Part shown: in pieces, positions 23,547-35,349 of the stretch
Layout: each line of letters starts with the position of its first letter
Position numbering within the stretch: the first letter of the stretch is position 1
Source: Riptortus pedestris
Taxonomy: Eukaryota > Arthropoda > Insecta > Hemiptera > Alydidae
DNA length: 64,000 nucleotides
NCBI GenBank assembly: GCA_019009955.1
Contig: CM032230.1
Coordinates: 24,174,001 to 24,238,000, forward strand
Direction of reading: 5' to 3'
The notes under the pieces: generated by a model
Databases searched by the model: none
What the model was told of the DNA's origin: nothing
The model's input: only the letters and a program-made list of their open reading frames with translations
Translations under genes and position numbers: made by a program

Positions 23547-23778
23547 GCCACTCTAGGTTCAGTAACTGTTTTTCTTTCCAGTGAGCCAATGGCAGACCTG
23601 TTTGTTTTTATTTGAGACGCTTCTTTCCGGGAGGAGATAGATTTCTTATTACCATTGGTATTTATTCACTTAATATTCACAGAAGTGTTGTGTTAGGAGT
23701 ATGTAGGTTTACCTATTATTAAACCTCACGAGGGAAATCTGTTTAGTTTACGCAGCCTCTGCGTAATGGATTTTTTTG
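23278..23778 (+). mobile_element. HINE-like element, complete ends
   Basis: 5' TTAGCAGATTTCCCTTACGG, GACGAAAATGAGGTCCGTTC, CGCAATTTTTGTTTAATCG, a (TA)n tract at 23512-23543 (here after the GTTTTATGTAAAAA block), and 3' GGGAAATCTGTTTAGTTTAC with stem-loop ACGCAG-CCT-CTGCGT. Confidence 0.8.
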
Positions 23779-23784
23779 TTTTTA

Positions 23785-25235
23785 TAGAAACATTATTTTT
23801 AACTCTATTTAGTAACAATAGTCCACAGATATGATTAATTATTGAGATTTTAATCAAGTAATTCAATATAATTTAGCTTCCAACATTTTAAGAATATTTT
23901 TATTTATTTTTCATGTTTATTACTTCCTGTTTTCTCTCTTTATGTTTTTCTGAATGATGCATTACATTTCAGTAAAACTTTCCAATTGTTTTTAATTTCT
24001 TTCCTCTGGAATGCATAATGAAAAATCCTGTTCAATAACCTCAATCAAATTAACTGATGACTAATTAGTTATTTGATAAGTATAAGTTAATTTATTTATT
24101 TAATTGGTGGAAGTATCAGTATGATATAAATTAAAAACTATTCATTGATTAAGCTGAAGATTAGGTATGCACTATTCTGAGGAAGGATCAGTTGCTTTAG
24201 AGGTATTGTGTAATAATCCTGATGTCCTTCAGGATTTTAAGGCAAATGAAGATCTTCAATAAACATGGAGCACACATTGGTATGGAATGCCATTACTTAG
24301 TATGAATGATGAAACCAGATTTCATCTTACTATAAGTGTGTATAGCAGATGTCCACTGTCCATGGACTATAGGGCTCGAGTATTATTATTAATGAGTATT
24401 TACTAAAATCTGTAGTTTTTGAGTGAAGGGCTCAAACATTGTTTTGATGTATTTGTGGCATTTAAATTCAAACAGTCTTTGTTAATATTAAATCTAGAGA
24501 AAATTCGATTAAAAGTTAAGAAAAGCATATAGAAATGATGTCGATATTCATCACTCTTCATTAATCTGGCAAGGTTATTGAAGTCAAAACAAGTTAAAAG
24601 TTGCTAGAGGCATTAAAGTCCCTAGATATACGTAAAGTAGCACTTGAAAAGGCTATAAAAATCAGTGTGGGTTACTCAGATTGCTTTGAAGTTACCGACA
24701 GCTAAAGACAGACACATCACCTGTGCTGCTTAAGTCTTTAGATGAGTATAAAATACGAACTAGTTTAATGATACCATCTACTATTTACTCAGCATGTAGG
24801 CTAATGATATATTGCTGACTGGTGGAAATACCACGTCTTTACTGGTGTGGTAGAAGAGTTTGTTTGAAAAGCACATCATTTGGGTTTAGTATTGATTAAC
24901 AATATTAAGTCAACGTTTTTGAGAGAATTACACACAGGGAAACTGGTAGTTTGGTATAAATCATGTTTCCTTCCTACTCACAATGTAAATTCCTGAGGCA
25001 TAGCCTTCTTACTACGCAAGACATAGATATTTATTGGCGAGATGTGATCTCTAGCTTGTCATTTCAGCAGGTGGGAAATCTGTTTTGTATACTCACATTC
25101 ATTTGCAATTGTATAACGAAAATATTTTTATTTTCTAGTATTATTTAAAGGAGCAATTGTAATCGCAAAAATGTTTAGTTTTCAGATTCCAACTGAATTA
25201 TTCTCTTGCAAAAATCTATAACCCTAGAATGTTGA
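23785..25235. other. Intergenic, nothing recognised
   Basis: No long open frame or known motif. Slightly less A+T-rich between 24180 and 25000, possibly a decayed repeat of unknown class. Confidence 0.5.
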
Positions 25236-25237
25236 CA

Positions 25238-25361
25238 TTTTAGCAGATTTCCCTTAAGGGAAATCAGCTATTGAGGTCGGACTCATGACGCGATTTTCGA
25301 AATTTTTCTTCAAATGGCTATCGATCCTACCTAGGAGATGACGAAAATGAGGTCCGTTCAA

Positions 25362-25412
<51 letters not shown>

Positions 25413-25450
25413 TATATAATATTTGTCTGTTACCGCTTAGCGGTCGTAAT
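25238..25450 (+). mobile_element. HINE-like 5' half, interrupted by another copy
   Basis: 5' terminus TTAGCAGATTTCCCTTAAGG through the (TA)n tract to TTACCGCTTAGCGGTCGTAA. It is cut there by the start of the next copy. Confidence 0.75.
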
Positions 25451-25579
25451 TTTAGCAGATTTCCCTTAATGGGAAATCAGCTATTGAGGTTGTACTCATG
25501 ACGGAATTTTCGAAATTTTTCTTCAAATGTCCATCGATACTACCTAGTAGATGACGAAAATGAGGTCCGTTCAAAACTG

Positions 25580-25625
<46 letters not shown>

Positions 25626-25659
25626 GTATATATATTTTATATATAAATATATATATATG

Positions 25660-25705
<46 letters not shown>

Positions 25706-26046
25706 ATATATATTTGTCTGTTACCGCTCTAGCGGTCGCAATTTTTGTTTAATCGTTAACAAACTCGATATTTAGTCGTTTTATGTAAAAATAAAGATCA
25801 AGTTCGTTAACTTGTCGTCGAAAAATTGTATAGAATGAATCTTATTGCAAATTAAATTTACTATAAATATTGTTATATACATTTTTTCTCTATCTTGAAT
25901 ATTAACCGAGATATTTGCATTTTTATTAAATCTGGGAGCCTAACGGACGAGAGTTACTTTCCCGCCAAAAGTTAGTTCGGCCGTTTCCTTGACTGGCTCG
26001 GCTCGTGAAATTTCTCTATTGTAAAACTTCACGTGGGAAATCTGCT
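25451..26046 (+). mobile_element. HINE-like element without 3' stem-loop
   Basis: Complete 5' terminus, a long compound (TA)n tract (25580-25708), internal blocks, and the subterminal CACGTGGGAAATCTGCT at about 26030-26046. The terminal stem-loop is replaced by an inverted 5' fragment. Confidence 0.75.
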
Positions 26047-26130
26047 AATAATATAAAATTTTGAACGGACTTCATTTTCGTAATCTCCTGTGCATAGTGC
26101 AACCTCAATAGCAGATTTCCCTTAAGGGCA
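26047..26130 (-). mobile_element. Inverted HINE-like 5' fragment
   Basis: On the - strand it reads the 5' terminus inward: CTTAAGGGAAATCTGCTATT, then GACTTCATTTTCG reversed, to the first TA units. It makes 25238-26130 a composite with 5' ends on both sides. Confidence 0.65.
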
Positions 26131-27280
26131 AAAAAAATGCTTGCTTTTACCATTTCCTTGTCTTAAAAGCTCTCATTTACAGAATTATAGTGAACACTTT
26201 TTTAATCAGTGGTTACCACAGAAAATGCCCGAGGGGACTCAAACCGTTGATATTAATCTAGAAATATCTAAAACTATTTATCAATAAACCGAGCTTCAGT
26301 ATTGCACAAGTCGATACTAAATATAGTCTATAATTTCTTTACAATTTATTATGAGGATGGCATTTCGGAATTATACTGTAAAATATGCGCATGTAGTCAG
26401 TAATAAAATAGTTAGATGACGAATATAAAATAGATGGTACTTTTTTTTTTTTTTTTTATTAGGATGGCAAAGAAGAGAATAAACGTGGAGAGGTGTGGCT
26501 TGATGTCGCTAGGAGACTCAACTGACCAATCATATTCGTTCCTGTACTGGTGTAAGTTCTAGTTACTCCTTGGAAACTAGGCATAACACAATGGTGATAT
26601 TAAGGCTCCATTTTAGCTTATTTCCTTTCCTTTTCTTTTTGTGTTATGCTAATTTGATGTTCATCAAACAGAACAGAATTGAATACCACTTTCATATATA
26701 TATATATTGCTACCCACGACTGGGTAACAAGACAGCCAAGCTCAGTGGAGAAGGGTGTGGGTTTATTAGTTAAATTTAACTAGCCTCATATCAATAGGCG
26801 GAAATAAATATATTAAGGGTGCCACGTTGTTTGTTCTCAAAGGTAACAACGAAACCAGTATTCTAAAAACAAATTAGTTTATTTACAATAAATCAACTAT
26901 AATTATAATCTCTAACTAAACTATAAAAATAATAACTAAATAAAGAATCAAACAATACTTCCCATGGGGACTTTAAAATACAAATTAATAGGCCTTTTCT
27001 TTTAATTGATTGTGTATACGCAATAACTGTACTTAGGCACCTCTCGTACGATGAAATAACTGCTATTCTTCTGGCTGTATAACATTCTGATCCGCCAAAG
27101 CGTTTATCCGGAGCCAAAATCCTTACTGGAGCTCAAGGTGGAAGCTGCTGTCTGCTGCTGGCTTGTCCCCGGCGATCGCTTCTTGTCTTCGGCTCTCGGG
27201 CAGCCTGCCACGCGCACCAATCTCCCGCCTGTCTTCTTTCTCAATCTCCCGTCTTCGGCGACGATAAAATATATCGGGCC
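26130..27280. other. Unassigned DNA with a G+C-rich patch
   Basis: No gene recognised. The 27090-27270 patch is much richer in C+G and CpG than its surroundings and ends in the (TA)n tract. It may be part of an unidentified transposon or LTR. Confidence 0.4.
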
Positions 27281-27281
27281 T

Positions 27282-27286
<5 letters not shown>

Positions 27287-27359
<73 letters not shown>

Positions 27360-27562
27360 CTGAAAAAATTGTTACTCAGTTTTGCTATAATATTGAAAAA
27401 TATTTTTGGAGCAGGCTTTTATTTATATATCTCAATTAATGTATTTGGTGTGATGGTTGAGGCTACAAAGACCGTTAACATAAATATACAAATACTATAT
27501 ACGTATATATATATATATATAATATATATATATTTTTATATATATATATATATATATATGCT
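27287..27562. repeat. Cluster of (TA)n microsatellites
   Basis: TA tracts at about 27287-27355 and 27498-27562. They produce spurious Tyr-Ile open frames on both strands. Confidence 0.9.
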
Positions 27563-27610
27563 TGATATATATATACAAGATCCATTTACAGTAGAAAATT
27601 AAAGAAACAG

Positions 27611-27612
<2 letters not shown>

Positions 27613-27650
<38 letters not shown>
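27613..27650. repeat. (CA)n microsatellite
   Basis: About 18 uninterrupted CA units. Confidence 0.9.
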
Positions 27651-27653
<3 letters not shown>

Positions 27654-28114
27654 ATATAATGTATAATATTTCAATATTTGAACAACCGCTTTGTGCTGTT
27701 AAAGATTATTTTCTAGCCTGGGTGGTCTAAGCGTTTTATTTACTGAGTTCTTCACTAATATACAGACCTACAAGCTGGGCTTTTTAGCAGATTTCCCTAT
27801 CAGCTATTGAGGTCGTACTCATGACGCGATTTTCGAAACATTTCTTCAAATGTCCACCGATCCTACCTAAGAGATGACGAAAATGAGGTTCATTCAACAT
27901 TATATATATACATTTGGCTGTTAACGCTCTAGCAATCGCAATTTTTGTTTGATCATTACCAAACTCAAATTTATTAGAGTGGGGATTTTTGAAAAAGCTC
28001 TCTTACTATACGTCAGATCGAAAAATAGTACAGAACCAATCTTATTCAAAATTAAATCTTAATATATATAAATCTCTTGTCACGATGTTTGTCCGCGATG
28101 GACTCCTAAACTAC

Positions 28115-30536
28115 TTAACCCTGGAATGCTACCCATATTTACCAACCCAGGAATGCTACCCAGGGGTGCAGGTGTACCCCATAACATAATTAATCACTAC
28201 ATTTTTTAAAGCACTTTATTTATTAAGAACAGAAATTCATTTTTACTTACAGGCTATATAATTTAAAAAAATTAAAAAACAATCATATTTATACAATGTC
28301 TTTAGCAACTAGGACATATTTTGTTTTGGTGCTCCAAACATATGAATCGGCCGCACTTCCCACATTTCACCCTCGATTTCCGGTCTTTTGACCTCGCGCA
28401 GAACGAACATCTTCCGGAAGTTTTATCTCCTGTGTTAGGTCTCTCAATATTAAGATTAATATTTAGGACAAGACTTATGAGGTCCTTAAGATTGGTATGC
28501 AAAGATGGCTGCGATAATCGGCGCATCATATGGGGCCTCACCAAGTCGTTGGCCAATTGTTTCAAATAAGACCTCCTGTTCCTTATTTCTTCCTTTTCTG
28601 GAGCATTTGAACTTCTCAGGAGAACCAAACTGTTCACTCCTACAATGTCTAATAAATTATATAAAAGGCGTAACGGCCAACGTCTTGTTTTTCGTGCGGT
28701 GGTGTATGTGTGAACGAGCTGATCCAACGTATCCACTCCTCCTTTTGTATTATTATAAAAATCAATTATATCTGGCAACACCTTTTTTTCCTTAGGGTCG
28801 TATCCTTTATCATGCATAGTTGACAGCATAATAACAATTTTCTTAACTTTCTTTGGTGGACAATAGGATAGAAGTGTTAATTTATTAGAGTAGGCAAACA
28901 TAGCAGAATTTCTCTCTCTATTCTTTTTCTCTAAGAACAACGGGGGATTTCTTTTTTATTTTGTCTTAGAGTACCGACCACAGTTATACCTTTCTCTAAC
29001 AAAATTTGGGACGTACTTATTGATGTGAACCAATTGTCTGTGGTGAGGTTTCGGTTACTATGATGAAATGATCTTGTCTGACTCTACGCAATAATGTCCA
29101 GCAACAGGAACATTGGGTGGAGTACTTCCTTTTCCTGTGTAAACATTTGCTGCTAAAACATAATACGTTTTAGCATCACAGCACATTATAATTTTAATCC
29201 CGTATTTGTTGGGTTTTAAGGGCAAGAACATCTTGAAAGGGCAACGTCCTTTGAAACTAACAAGCTGCTCATCTATTGTCGTATATTCTGAGGGCACATA
29301 TAACGTCTGCATTTTTCCTATCGATGCCTCAAAAACTTCCCGAAATGCTGCTAACTTAATCTGTCTTCCTTCTTCTTCTCTTGATGCCTTGTTGTCAAAA
29401 CGAAGGCAATTCAGCAAAAATCTGAACCGTACTTCAGCCATCGTTGCCCGAAATATAGGTATTCCTGTATTCTTATCAAATAACTCCTTGGTTAATACAC
29501 CATTCATTTTCATGACACCGGCATAATATAAAAGACCAAAGAGAGCTCTGATTTCAATTACATTCAGTGTCTCGAACATATGTTGGCCTGACTCCTCCAC
29601 TAGAATCTCTCAACTCATCATCGCCTCTATCATTTTATATTTGATCCTTTGAATTTTTATTTCACATTGTTGGTATATAAAGCAATATTTTTCAAGTTTT
29701 CCACAGTAAAACATAAGTCCCAAGTTTCTAATATAGATGTAACATGTAATGCTTCTCTTCTGTTACCTGGTAAATGGGTAATTATATTACATGAAGGTCG
29801 CCTATGCGTTTTTCCTTTCAGCCCAGTCCAACAAAATTCATTTTTGCCCATCATTTTTTTGGGGGGCAAGTTTAATTCTTAAGATATTCTCAGCTTGTGG
29901 CTCTATTGCTGAATTTTCAACTTCATCTTCTGATTGAGATGTTGCAACATCATCATCCGGTAATGAAGCAGTAGATAGCGGTATCGTTTGTTCGATTTCA
30001 TCGTTACTAAAATTAGGGATTACCTGGTCTTCGTCTTCAGAAATTATTTCTTCACCATCGGAGTCATCAGAAAGAAAAATAAATTCATGTAACTTGAAAA
30101 TACCTTCTGCATTCGAAGTATCAAAATACTCTCTTGAAGCCATTAGCCTAAATGAAAATATCAAAACTTTTATAAACTATCTCAATTGAACTTATAAAAA
30201 TTAAGCCTAATTACATTATTTGCATAAATAAAAATAAAGCAAGTCAGTGTTAAGTATTATACAAATATAATGGTTACAAACTTACCTTGATAAATAACAA
30301 ATTAGATAATTGATACACAGCCTATTCTGCTACCTAGGGGTACAGGTGCACCCCAATGAGGCTGTAAACAATAAACAAAGAAGGGCGTGCTCGTGTTCAA
30401 GGTCAAACCTAGACTGGCTAGTGGTAGGTTGCAACTACTGAAAGAGACAATCATGTGGCGCGCTCTACTTATAAATTATAGAACTAAAATAAACCCTTGG
30501 GGTACACCTGTACCCCGGGTAGCATTCCAGGGTTAA
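28115..30536. mobile_element. piggyBac transposon with TTAA target duplication
   Basis: The element proper is 28119-30532. It is flanked by TTAA at 28115-28118 and 30533-30536. Terminal inverted repeats CCCTGGAATGCTACCC (28119-28134) and its exact complement (30517-30532) match over 16 bp. Near-palindromic motifs GGGGTGCAGGTGTACCCC-type lie inside both ends (28163-28180, 30337-30354, 30499-30516). It sits inside a Helitron. Confidence 0.93.
28302..30143 (-). pseudogene. piggyBac transposase, broken
   Basis: Cut-and-paste TTAA-specific transposase. Read from the Met at 30143: an acidic N-terminus (SDDSDGEEIISEDED), the DDE core with TIDEQLVSFKGRCPF (first Asp), TTDNWFTSI (second Asp, near 29030) and TKGGVDTLDQL (third Asp), then a C-terminal cysteine-rich domain (CSFC...CGKC...HQNKICPSC) and TAA. 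All three catalytic aspartates and the zinc ligands are visible. The frame is broken at least near the G-run at about 29862, at an in-frame stop near 29610, near 29050, and near 28945. The element is therefore inactive, but its ends could still be mobilised by a relative. Confidence 0.92.
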
Positions 30537-30637
30537 CCGATTTTAAATTAAATTGGCACACCGTGAGCAGTCTGGTCTAACTTGAGAGATAGGATAGCTT
30601 AGATCTTTAATTATAGTCGCAATTTTATTTTATTTCT

Positions 30638-30828
30638 AATTATTTAAACCTAGAGTGGCGAGTTCGATTCTTGCCTGGGCAAAGGAAATTATTTAGTGAC
30701 GAAATTCATTAAATAACGTCCTAAAATCCCACCCTGGCTAGAAAAGGGTGGTAACCTGTAGATAACCCGTCCCAATTAGCCTAAGTTGCAAAAAGTGGAC
30801 GTTAATAAATAATAATAATAATTATTTA
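30638..30828 (+). repeat. SINE copy inside the Helitron
   Basis: 5'-truncated tRNA-derived SINE: CCTAGAGTGGCGAGTTCGAT (B box), CCACCCTGGCTAGAAAAGGG, GTGGTAACCTGTAGATAACC and tail (AAT)n. Possible 9-bp target duplication AATTATTTA at 30638-30646 and 30820-30828; the second overlaps the tail. Confidence 0.75.
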
Positions 30829-31912
30829 TCTATAATTAATTGACAGTCACAATTATCTGTTAACTCCAAAAGATTCTAACAGATGTGCATGTCATATGTT
30901 ATTCACTAACAACTTTGTAATATGCTTATTCGTTACAAAATTAAATGGAAATAATAAATTTAAAAATTAATTTTTTTGTATTGATTTCTGCTTAATATAA
31001 ACTGTAAGAAAATTTTAATCAATCGTGTTCAACGTCCTTCCCCTTCAAATCCTAATCCCTTGAATTTGTGTACCAACTTCAACATTTCCGTCTTGGTTCG
31101 TAAATAATTTCATTGTACTAAAGGGTTGTAGTCGTAGAAAATCTGTCATGGAGGTCACCATATTTTTTTACAAATACCATCTATGTAAAAAGCATGGTGG
31201 ACCCCGTGACTGATGTTCTCCTACCGTTCCTCTTAAATTGTATACTACAATGTAATATAACAATAACTTTAGCCACAGCAACGCGTGGCCGGGTCTGCTA
31301 GTGTACTATAAATATTGTTACGTACATTTATTCTCTATCTTGAATATTAATCGAGACAAATGATTTTTTCATTTTTAGCAAGCCCCCACACCTACTCATG
31401 TCGTATTAATTATATGCTGTTATATCATGTACCACTTCATTCCAAGGTTAAATACCAATTATTGTTTTCATTGAACTTCTACTTTTTGAGATATATGCAA
31501 ATATGTTCTGTTGACACCCCCCCCCCCCTTTGTTGTTGGATTACTAAATTTTAGTGATTGAGATAAAAATTATTCTTATTCATTATAAATTACAGTACAA
31601 GATATAGTAAATAATTTGCAATAAAATAAATATGTTGTATTCAGATATATTTCAGTAATTGTTTTTCTTTCCGGTGAAGAATATTTCTATCTGTTCAGCT
31701 CTGAGCAGTTGGCAGACCTGTTTGTTTGCAATTCAGACGCTTTCCGTTGGGAGGTTATTAAAATTGACTGAATGGTCTTTCCATTAATGCATGTATTTAT
31801 TCACTTAATATTCACAGTGGTGTTAAGTGTTACCAGTATGTAGAGTCATCTATTGTAAACCTTCACGTGGGAAATCTGCTTAGTTTACGCAGCCCCTGCA
31901 TGAGGGATTTTT

Positions 31913-32090
31913 AAGAGCTGAGCACTGAGTGGTTACTAAAATTGACTGAAAGGTTTATCATTTCCGTATGAATTTATTTACATAATATCCACGACGGTGT
32001 TAATTGTTATTTGTATGTAGATTTACCTATTGTAAAACATCACGTGGGAAATCTGCTTAGTTTACCCAGCCCCTGCGTGACGGACGTTTC
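31913..32090 (+). mobile_element. Extra HINE 3' module in tandem
   Basis: Repeats the last part of the preceding element: ATTGACTGAA, TTTATCATTTCCG, CACGTGGGAAATCTGCTTAG and a stem-loop with ACCCAG/CTGCGT. A second 3' end thus directly follows the first. Confidence 0.7.
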
Positions 32091-32460
32091 TTCCTTTTCT
32101 ATTCGCCTTTAACGCACATCCTTTGTCTCTACTAACATTCGATTTGTCTTGACTTGATGAAATTAGCTCTAGTAGGTTTTTTTTGTTGATAATGACGACC
32201 TGTTCAAAAGTTTTCAGGCTGTTCATGATTGATCCGCCAATTAAAAAAAAACCCCGATATTGGAACAACAAGGCTTACGTGTACTCCTATTAAATTAATC
32301 AAACAAAATGGTTGATTGTACTGCATTCAAAAGTGATATACGATATCTCCGTTCCGGATCGAAAATGTGATGGAACATAATTTGTTGACCTTCTCATGAT
32401 AATCAAAAAAGGTTGAGTCCAAATGTATCGTGTCTCTAATAGGAAAGGTGAAGTTCGTAA

Positions 32461-32579
32461 TTTTAGCAGATTCCCCTTGAGGGAAATCAGCTGTTGAGGT
32501 CGTACTCATGACGGAATTTTCGAAAAATGTCTTCAAATGTCCATCGATCCTACCCAGATGACGAAAATGAGATCCGTTC

Positions 32580-32627
<48 letters not shown>

Positions 32628-33108
32628 TTGTCTGTTAACGCTCTAGCGGTCGCAATTTTTGTTTGATCGGTACCAAACTTGATATTTAATAGTTTTATGT
32701 AAAAAGAAAGATCAAGTTCGTTAATGGCTGAAATCGGACCAGTGGGAGGGGGGGATTTTTGAAAAATCGAAATATCTCCGTTATTATGCGTCGGACCGAA
32801 AAATAGTATAGAATCAATCTTATTGCAAATTAAATTTACACTATAAATATTGTTCTATACATTTATTCTCTATCTTTAATATTAACCGAGATATTTGCAT
32901 TTGTATTGTGTGTGTGGTCGGCAGAAGTCGGTTATATTCGGGACATTCCGCCGAAAGCTAGTTCAGCCGTTTCCATAACTCTCCGTCCCTCGTGAATTGG
33001 TTTAGAGATTCGTTACTACTACTGTTATGAGTAGGCAGATTTCTCTAATGTAAAACTTCACGTGAGAAATCTGCTTAGTTTACGCAGACCCTCCGTGACG
33101 GACTTTTT
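32461..33108 (+). mobile_element. HINE-like element, near full length
   Basis: All blocks in order: 5' AGCAGATTCCCCTTGAGGG, (TA)n at about 32585-32626, CTCTAGCGGTCGCAATTTTT, the G-run, the ATTAACCGAGATATTTGC block, and 3' GAGAAATCTGCTTAG with a stem-loop containing one mismatch. Confidence 0.85.
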
Positions 33109-33535
33109 TATTTCCTTCCCCTCTAACACTCCCTCTCCCATAGCGTATATTATATTTATATCGTATTTTCCAGAGCCATTTTTTGATTGTATGATATCAG
33201 CCTGCTCTTAGGATTAGTAAAGATAAGATATTCAAGTTTTAATCATCTAATGTCAGTTTTATTTAGAAATGAAATTTAAATTATATTAAAAAATCATATC
33301 AAGTGACATATTTTTAATTTTACGTTCACATATTTTAGATGTAAGTATTCTTTTTAGTTTAACTATTTGCATTCGTTATTTTTTATCATACTTTTGTTTT
33401 ATTGTTGTAGTACAATGCTTATTTGTTGATTTTTAATACGTTCTCTACTGCATTTAATTGGTAATATTTTAAATTTATTATAACCTTTTATAATATTTAC
33501 TTGTAAATAATTTTTCTAGATTGTTTTGTTTCACT

Positions 33536-33668
33536 TTTTAGCAGATTTCCCTTAAGGGAAATCAGCTATTGAGGTTGTACTCATGATGCGAGTTTCGAAA
33601 AATTTCTTCAAATGTCCATCGATCCTACCCAGGAGATGACGAAAATGAGGTCCGTTCAAAATAATGTA

Positions 33669-33729
<61 letters not shown>

Positions 33730-34190
33730 TGTTAATGCTCTAGCGGTCGCAATTTTTGTTTGATCGTTACCAAACTCGGAATTTTATCGTTTTATGTAAA
33801 AAGGAAGATCAAGTTCGTTAATGGCTGAAATCGGACCAGTGGGAGGGGGATTTTTGAAAATTCAAAATATCTCCGTTATTATGCGTCGGATAGAAAAATT
33901 GTATAGAATGAATCTTATTGAAAATTAAATTTACTATAAATATTGTTTTATACATTTATTCTGTATCTTGAATATTAACCGAGATATTTGCATTTGTATT
34001 CTGCGTGTGGTCGGCAGGATTCGGCTGTTCGGACTTTCCACCGAGGCAGCCGTTTTCGTAACTATTCGCCCCTCGTGAATTGGTTTAGAGGTTTCTTACT
34101 GCTACAGCTGTTATTAGGCAGATTTCTCTATTGTAAAACTTCACTTGGGAAATCTGCTTAGTTTACGCTGCCCCTGCGTGACGGACTTTT
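33536..34190 (+). mobile_element. HINE-like element, near full length
   Basis: 5' TTTTAGCAGATTTCCCTTAA, (TA)n at about 33674-33726, the same internal blocks, and 3' GGGAAATCTGCTTAGTTTAC with ACGCTG/CTGCGT (one mismatch) and GACGGACTTTT. Confidence 0.85.
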
Positions 34191-34317
34191 GTTTAGTTTG
34201 GTTGTAGTGTTATTTTTGTAAAGTATCTTCGTTGTTTTCAATTTTGGCAACTTGTTATTTTTGTTCATTTATATTTTTATATTTTCTTGTAGTTGATAGA
34301 TAACTATTTTTTTTAAA

Positions 34318-34605
34318 ATGATAGTAGAAGATGGTTGGGTATCGGCTATAAATTCTTAAACCTTCAGATACTAGAGTTTATTTATTTTTTATGCTGACAG
34401 TTTCGGGCACCATTTGTTCCCTTCTTCAGAGCTAATAATGAATAAGAAACTACAAGTGAAGAACTTGTCGTGTTTTATTCATTGTTAGCTCTGAAGTAGG
34501 GAACCAATGATGCCTTAGACTGTCAGCATAAAAAATAAATAAATTCCTCTATACGTAGAATTGAGTATTTATAGCCGATGATACCCAACCAACCTCTACT
34601 ATCAT
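34318..34605. mobile_element. Foldback (long inverted repeat) element, 288 bp
   Basis: Arms of about 130 bp run ATGATAGTAGAAGATGGTTG inward through GCTATAAAT, TTTATTTATTTTTTATGCTG and GACAGT, and return as the imperfect reverse complement. The short centre itself holds ACAAG...CTTGT. No coding capacity. No clear target duplication. Confidence 0.75.
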
Positions 34606-34850
34606 TCAATAGCCAACGGCTAACCAACAACTAATACATTATTTCTTTTTTATGTATTTTGTTGTCTTCTACTTTTATTTTACGTTTGTAATATTTTGCT
34701 TTTTCTTTCGAGAAATATCTCCCTTATTGCGAAGTTCTGTAAATACAATATAAAAAAAATAATACCCAAAAACATACTTTACATCGAAGCTAAGTACTAG
34801 CTTCTTATAAAAATAATAAAAAAAATAAGTAAAATTTGTGCTAAATATAA

Positions 34851-35113
34851 ATATATCGACAGTGTTGATCATCAACTTCGTATGCAAAAAAAATTATAAA
34901 TCCTGATTTTTGCATATTTACATTAATTTTAATGTTCTTGGTGTTCTGTTTCAAGGCTATATCCAAAATTATTTTATATTATTCATCTTAGAACTAATTG
35001 GAAGTAATATATCAATATTTTCATTTACTGAATGATTTAATCAGTTTTTTATGTCTCCTGTAAAAGTAATTTTTTTTTGACATCTTGGTTGCTGATCAAC
35101 ACTGTCGATATAT
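34851..35113. repeat. Perfect 21-bp inverted repeat with 221-bp spacer
   Basis: The arm at 34851-34871 starts ATATATCGACAGTGTTGATC. The arm at 35093-35113 is its exact reverse complement. The interior is A+T-rich and non-coding; it may be a MITE remnant. Confidence 0.8.
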
Positions 35114-35349
35114 AAAAATTTAATCTCATTTTCGCCATCTACAACCATGAGAATGGTCTCAATAACATACTTCTATTAAGTGAAATCTTTTAAAAAAGTG
35201 AGAACAGCGCACGAATTTCGCCCTGCTTAAGAGACTGCTATGCTATTGCCACAGGAACCAAAGTTATTTTGTGTCCTGTGCGTTTGGTTTGTTGCCATAG
35301 AAAAAGGATGGAATTTTCCTGCAACAATCTTTAATAATCGGTCAAATTA

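Larger units (their letters stand above)
28057..31301 (+). mobile_element. Non-autonomous Helitron (interrupted by piggyBac and a SINE)
   Basis: Starts TC (TCTTAATATATATAAATCTC) after A and ends CTAG before T. The end follows the GC-rich hairpin GCCAC...GTGGC (31272-31289) and GCCGGGTCTG. These are Helitron hallmarks, and the A/T target is confirmed by paralogous HINE copies. Without the piggyBac insert it is about 827 bp and has no Rep/helicase frame, so it needed a helper. Confidence 0.82.
27781..31912 (+). mobile_element. HINE-like element, long subfamily, split by a Helitron
   Basis: Left part 27781-28056 starts TTTTTAGCAGATTTCCC and reaches CAATCTTATTCAAAATTAAA. The right part resumes at 31302 with GTACTATAAATATTG-type sequence and runs to a 3' stem-loop at about 31889-31905. 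Intact relatives (e.g. 32800-32850) read CTTATTGCAAATTAAATTTA straight through, which shows the interruption. Confidence 0.85.

Noticed and set aside
27104..27602. Long open frames rich in Tyr-Ile
   Set aside because: They are translations of (TA)n tracts and occur on both strands.
28321..29526. Several + strand frames of 80-106 codons
   Set aside because: Opposite strand of the piggyBac transposase relic.
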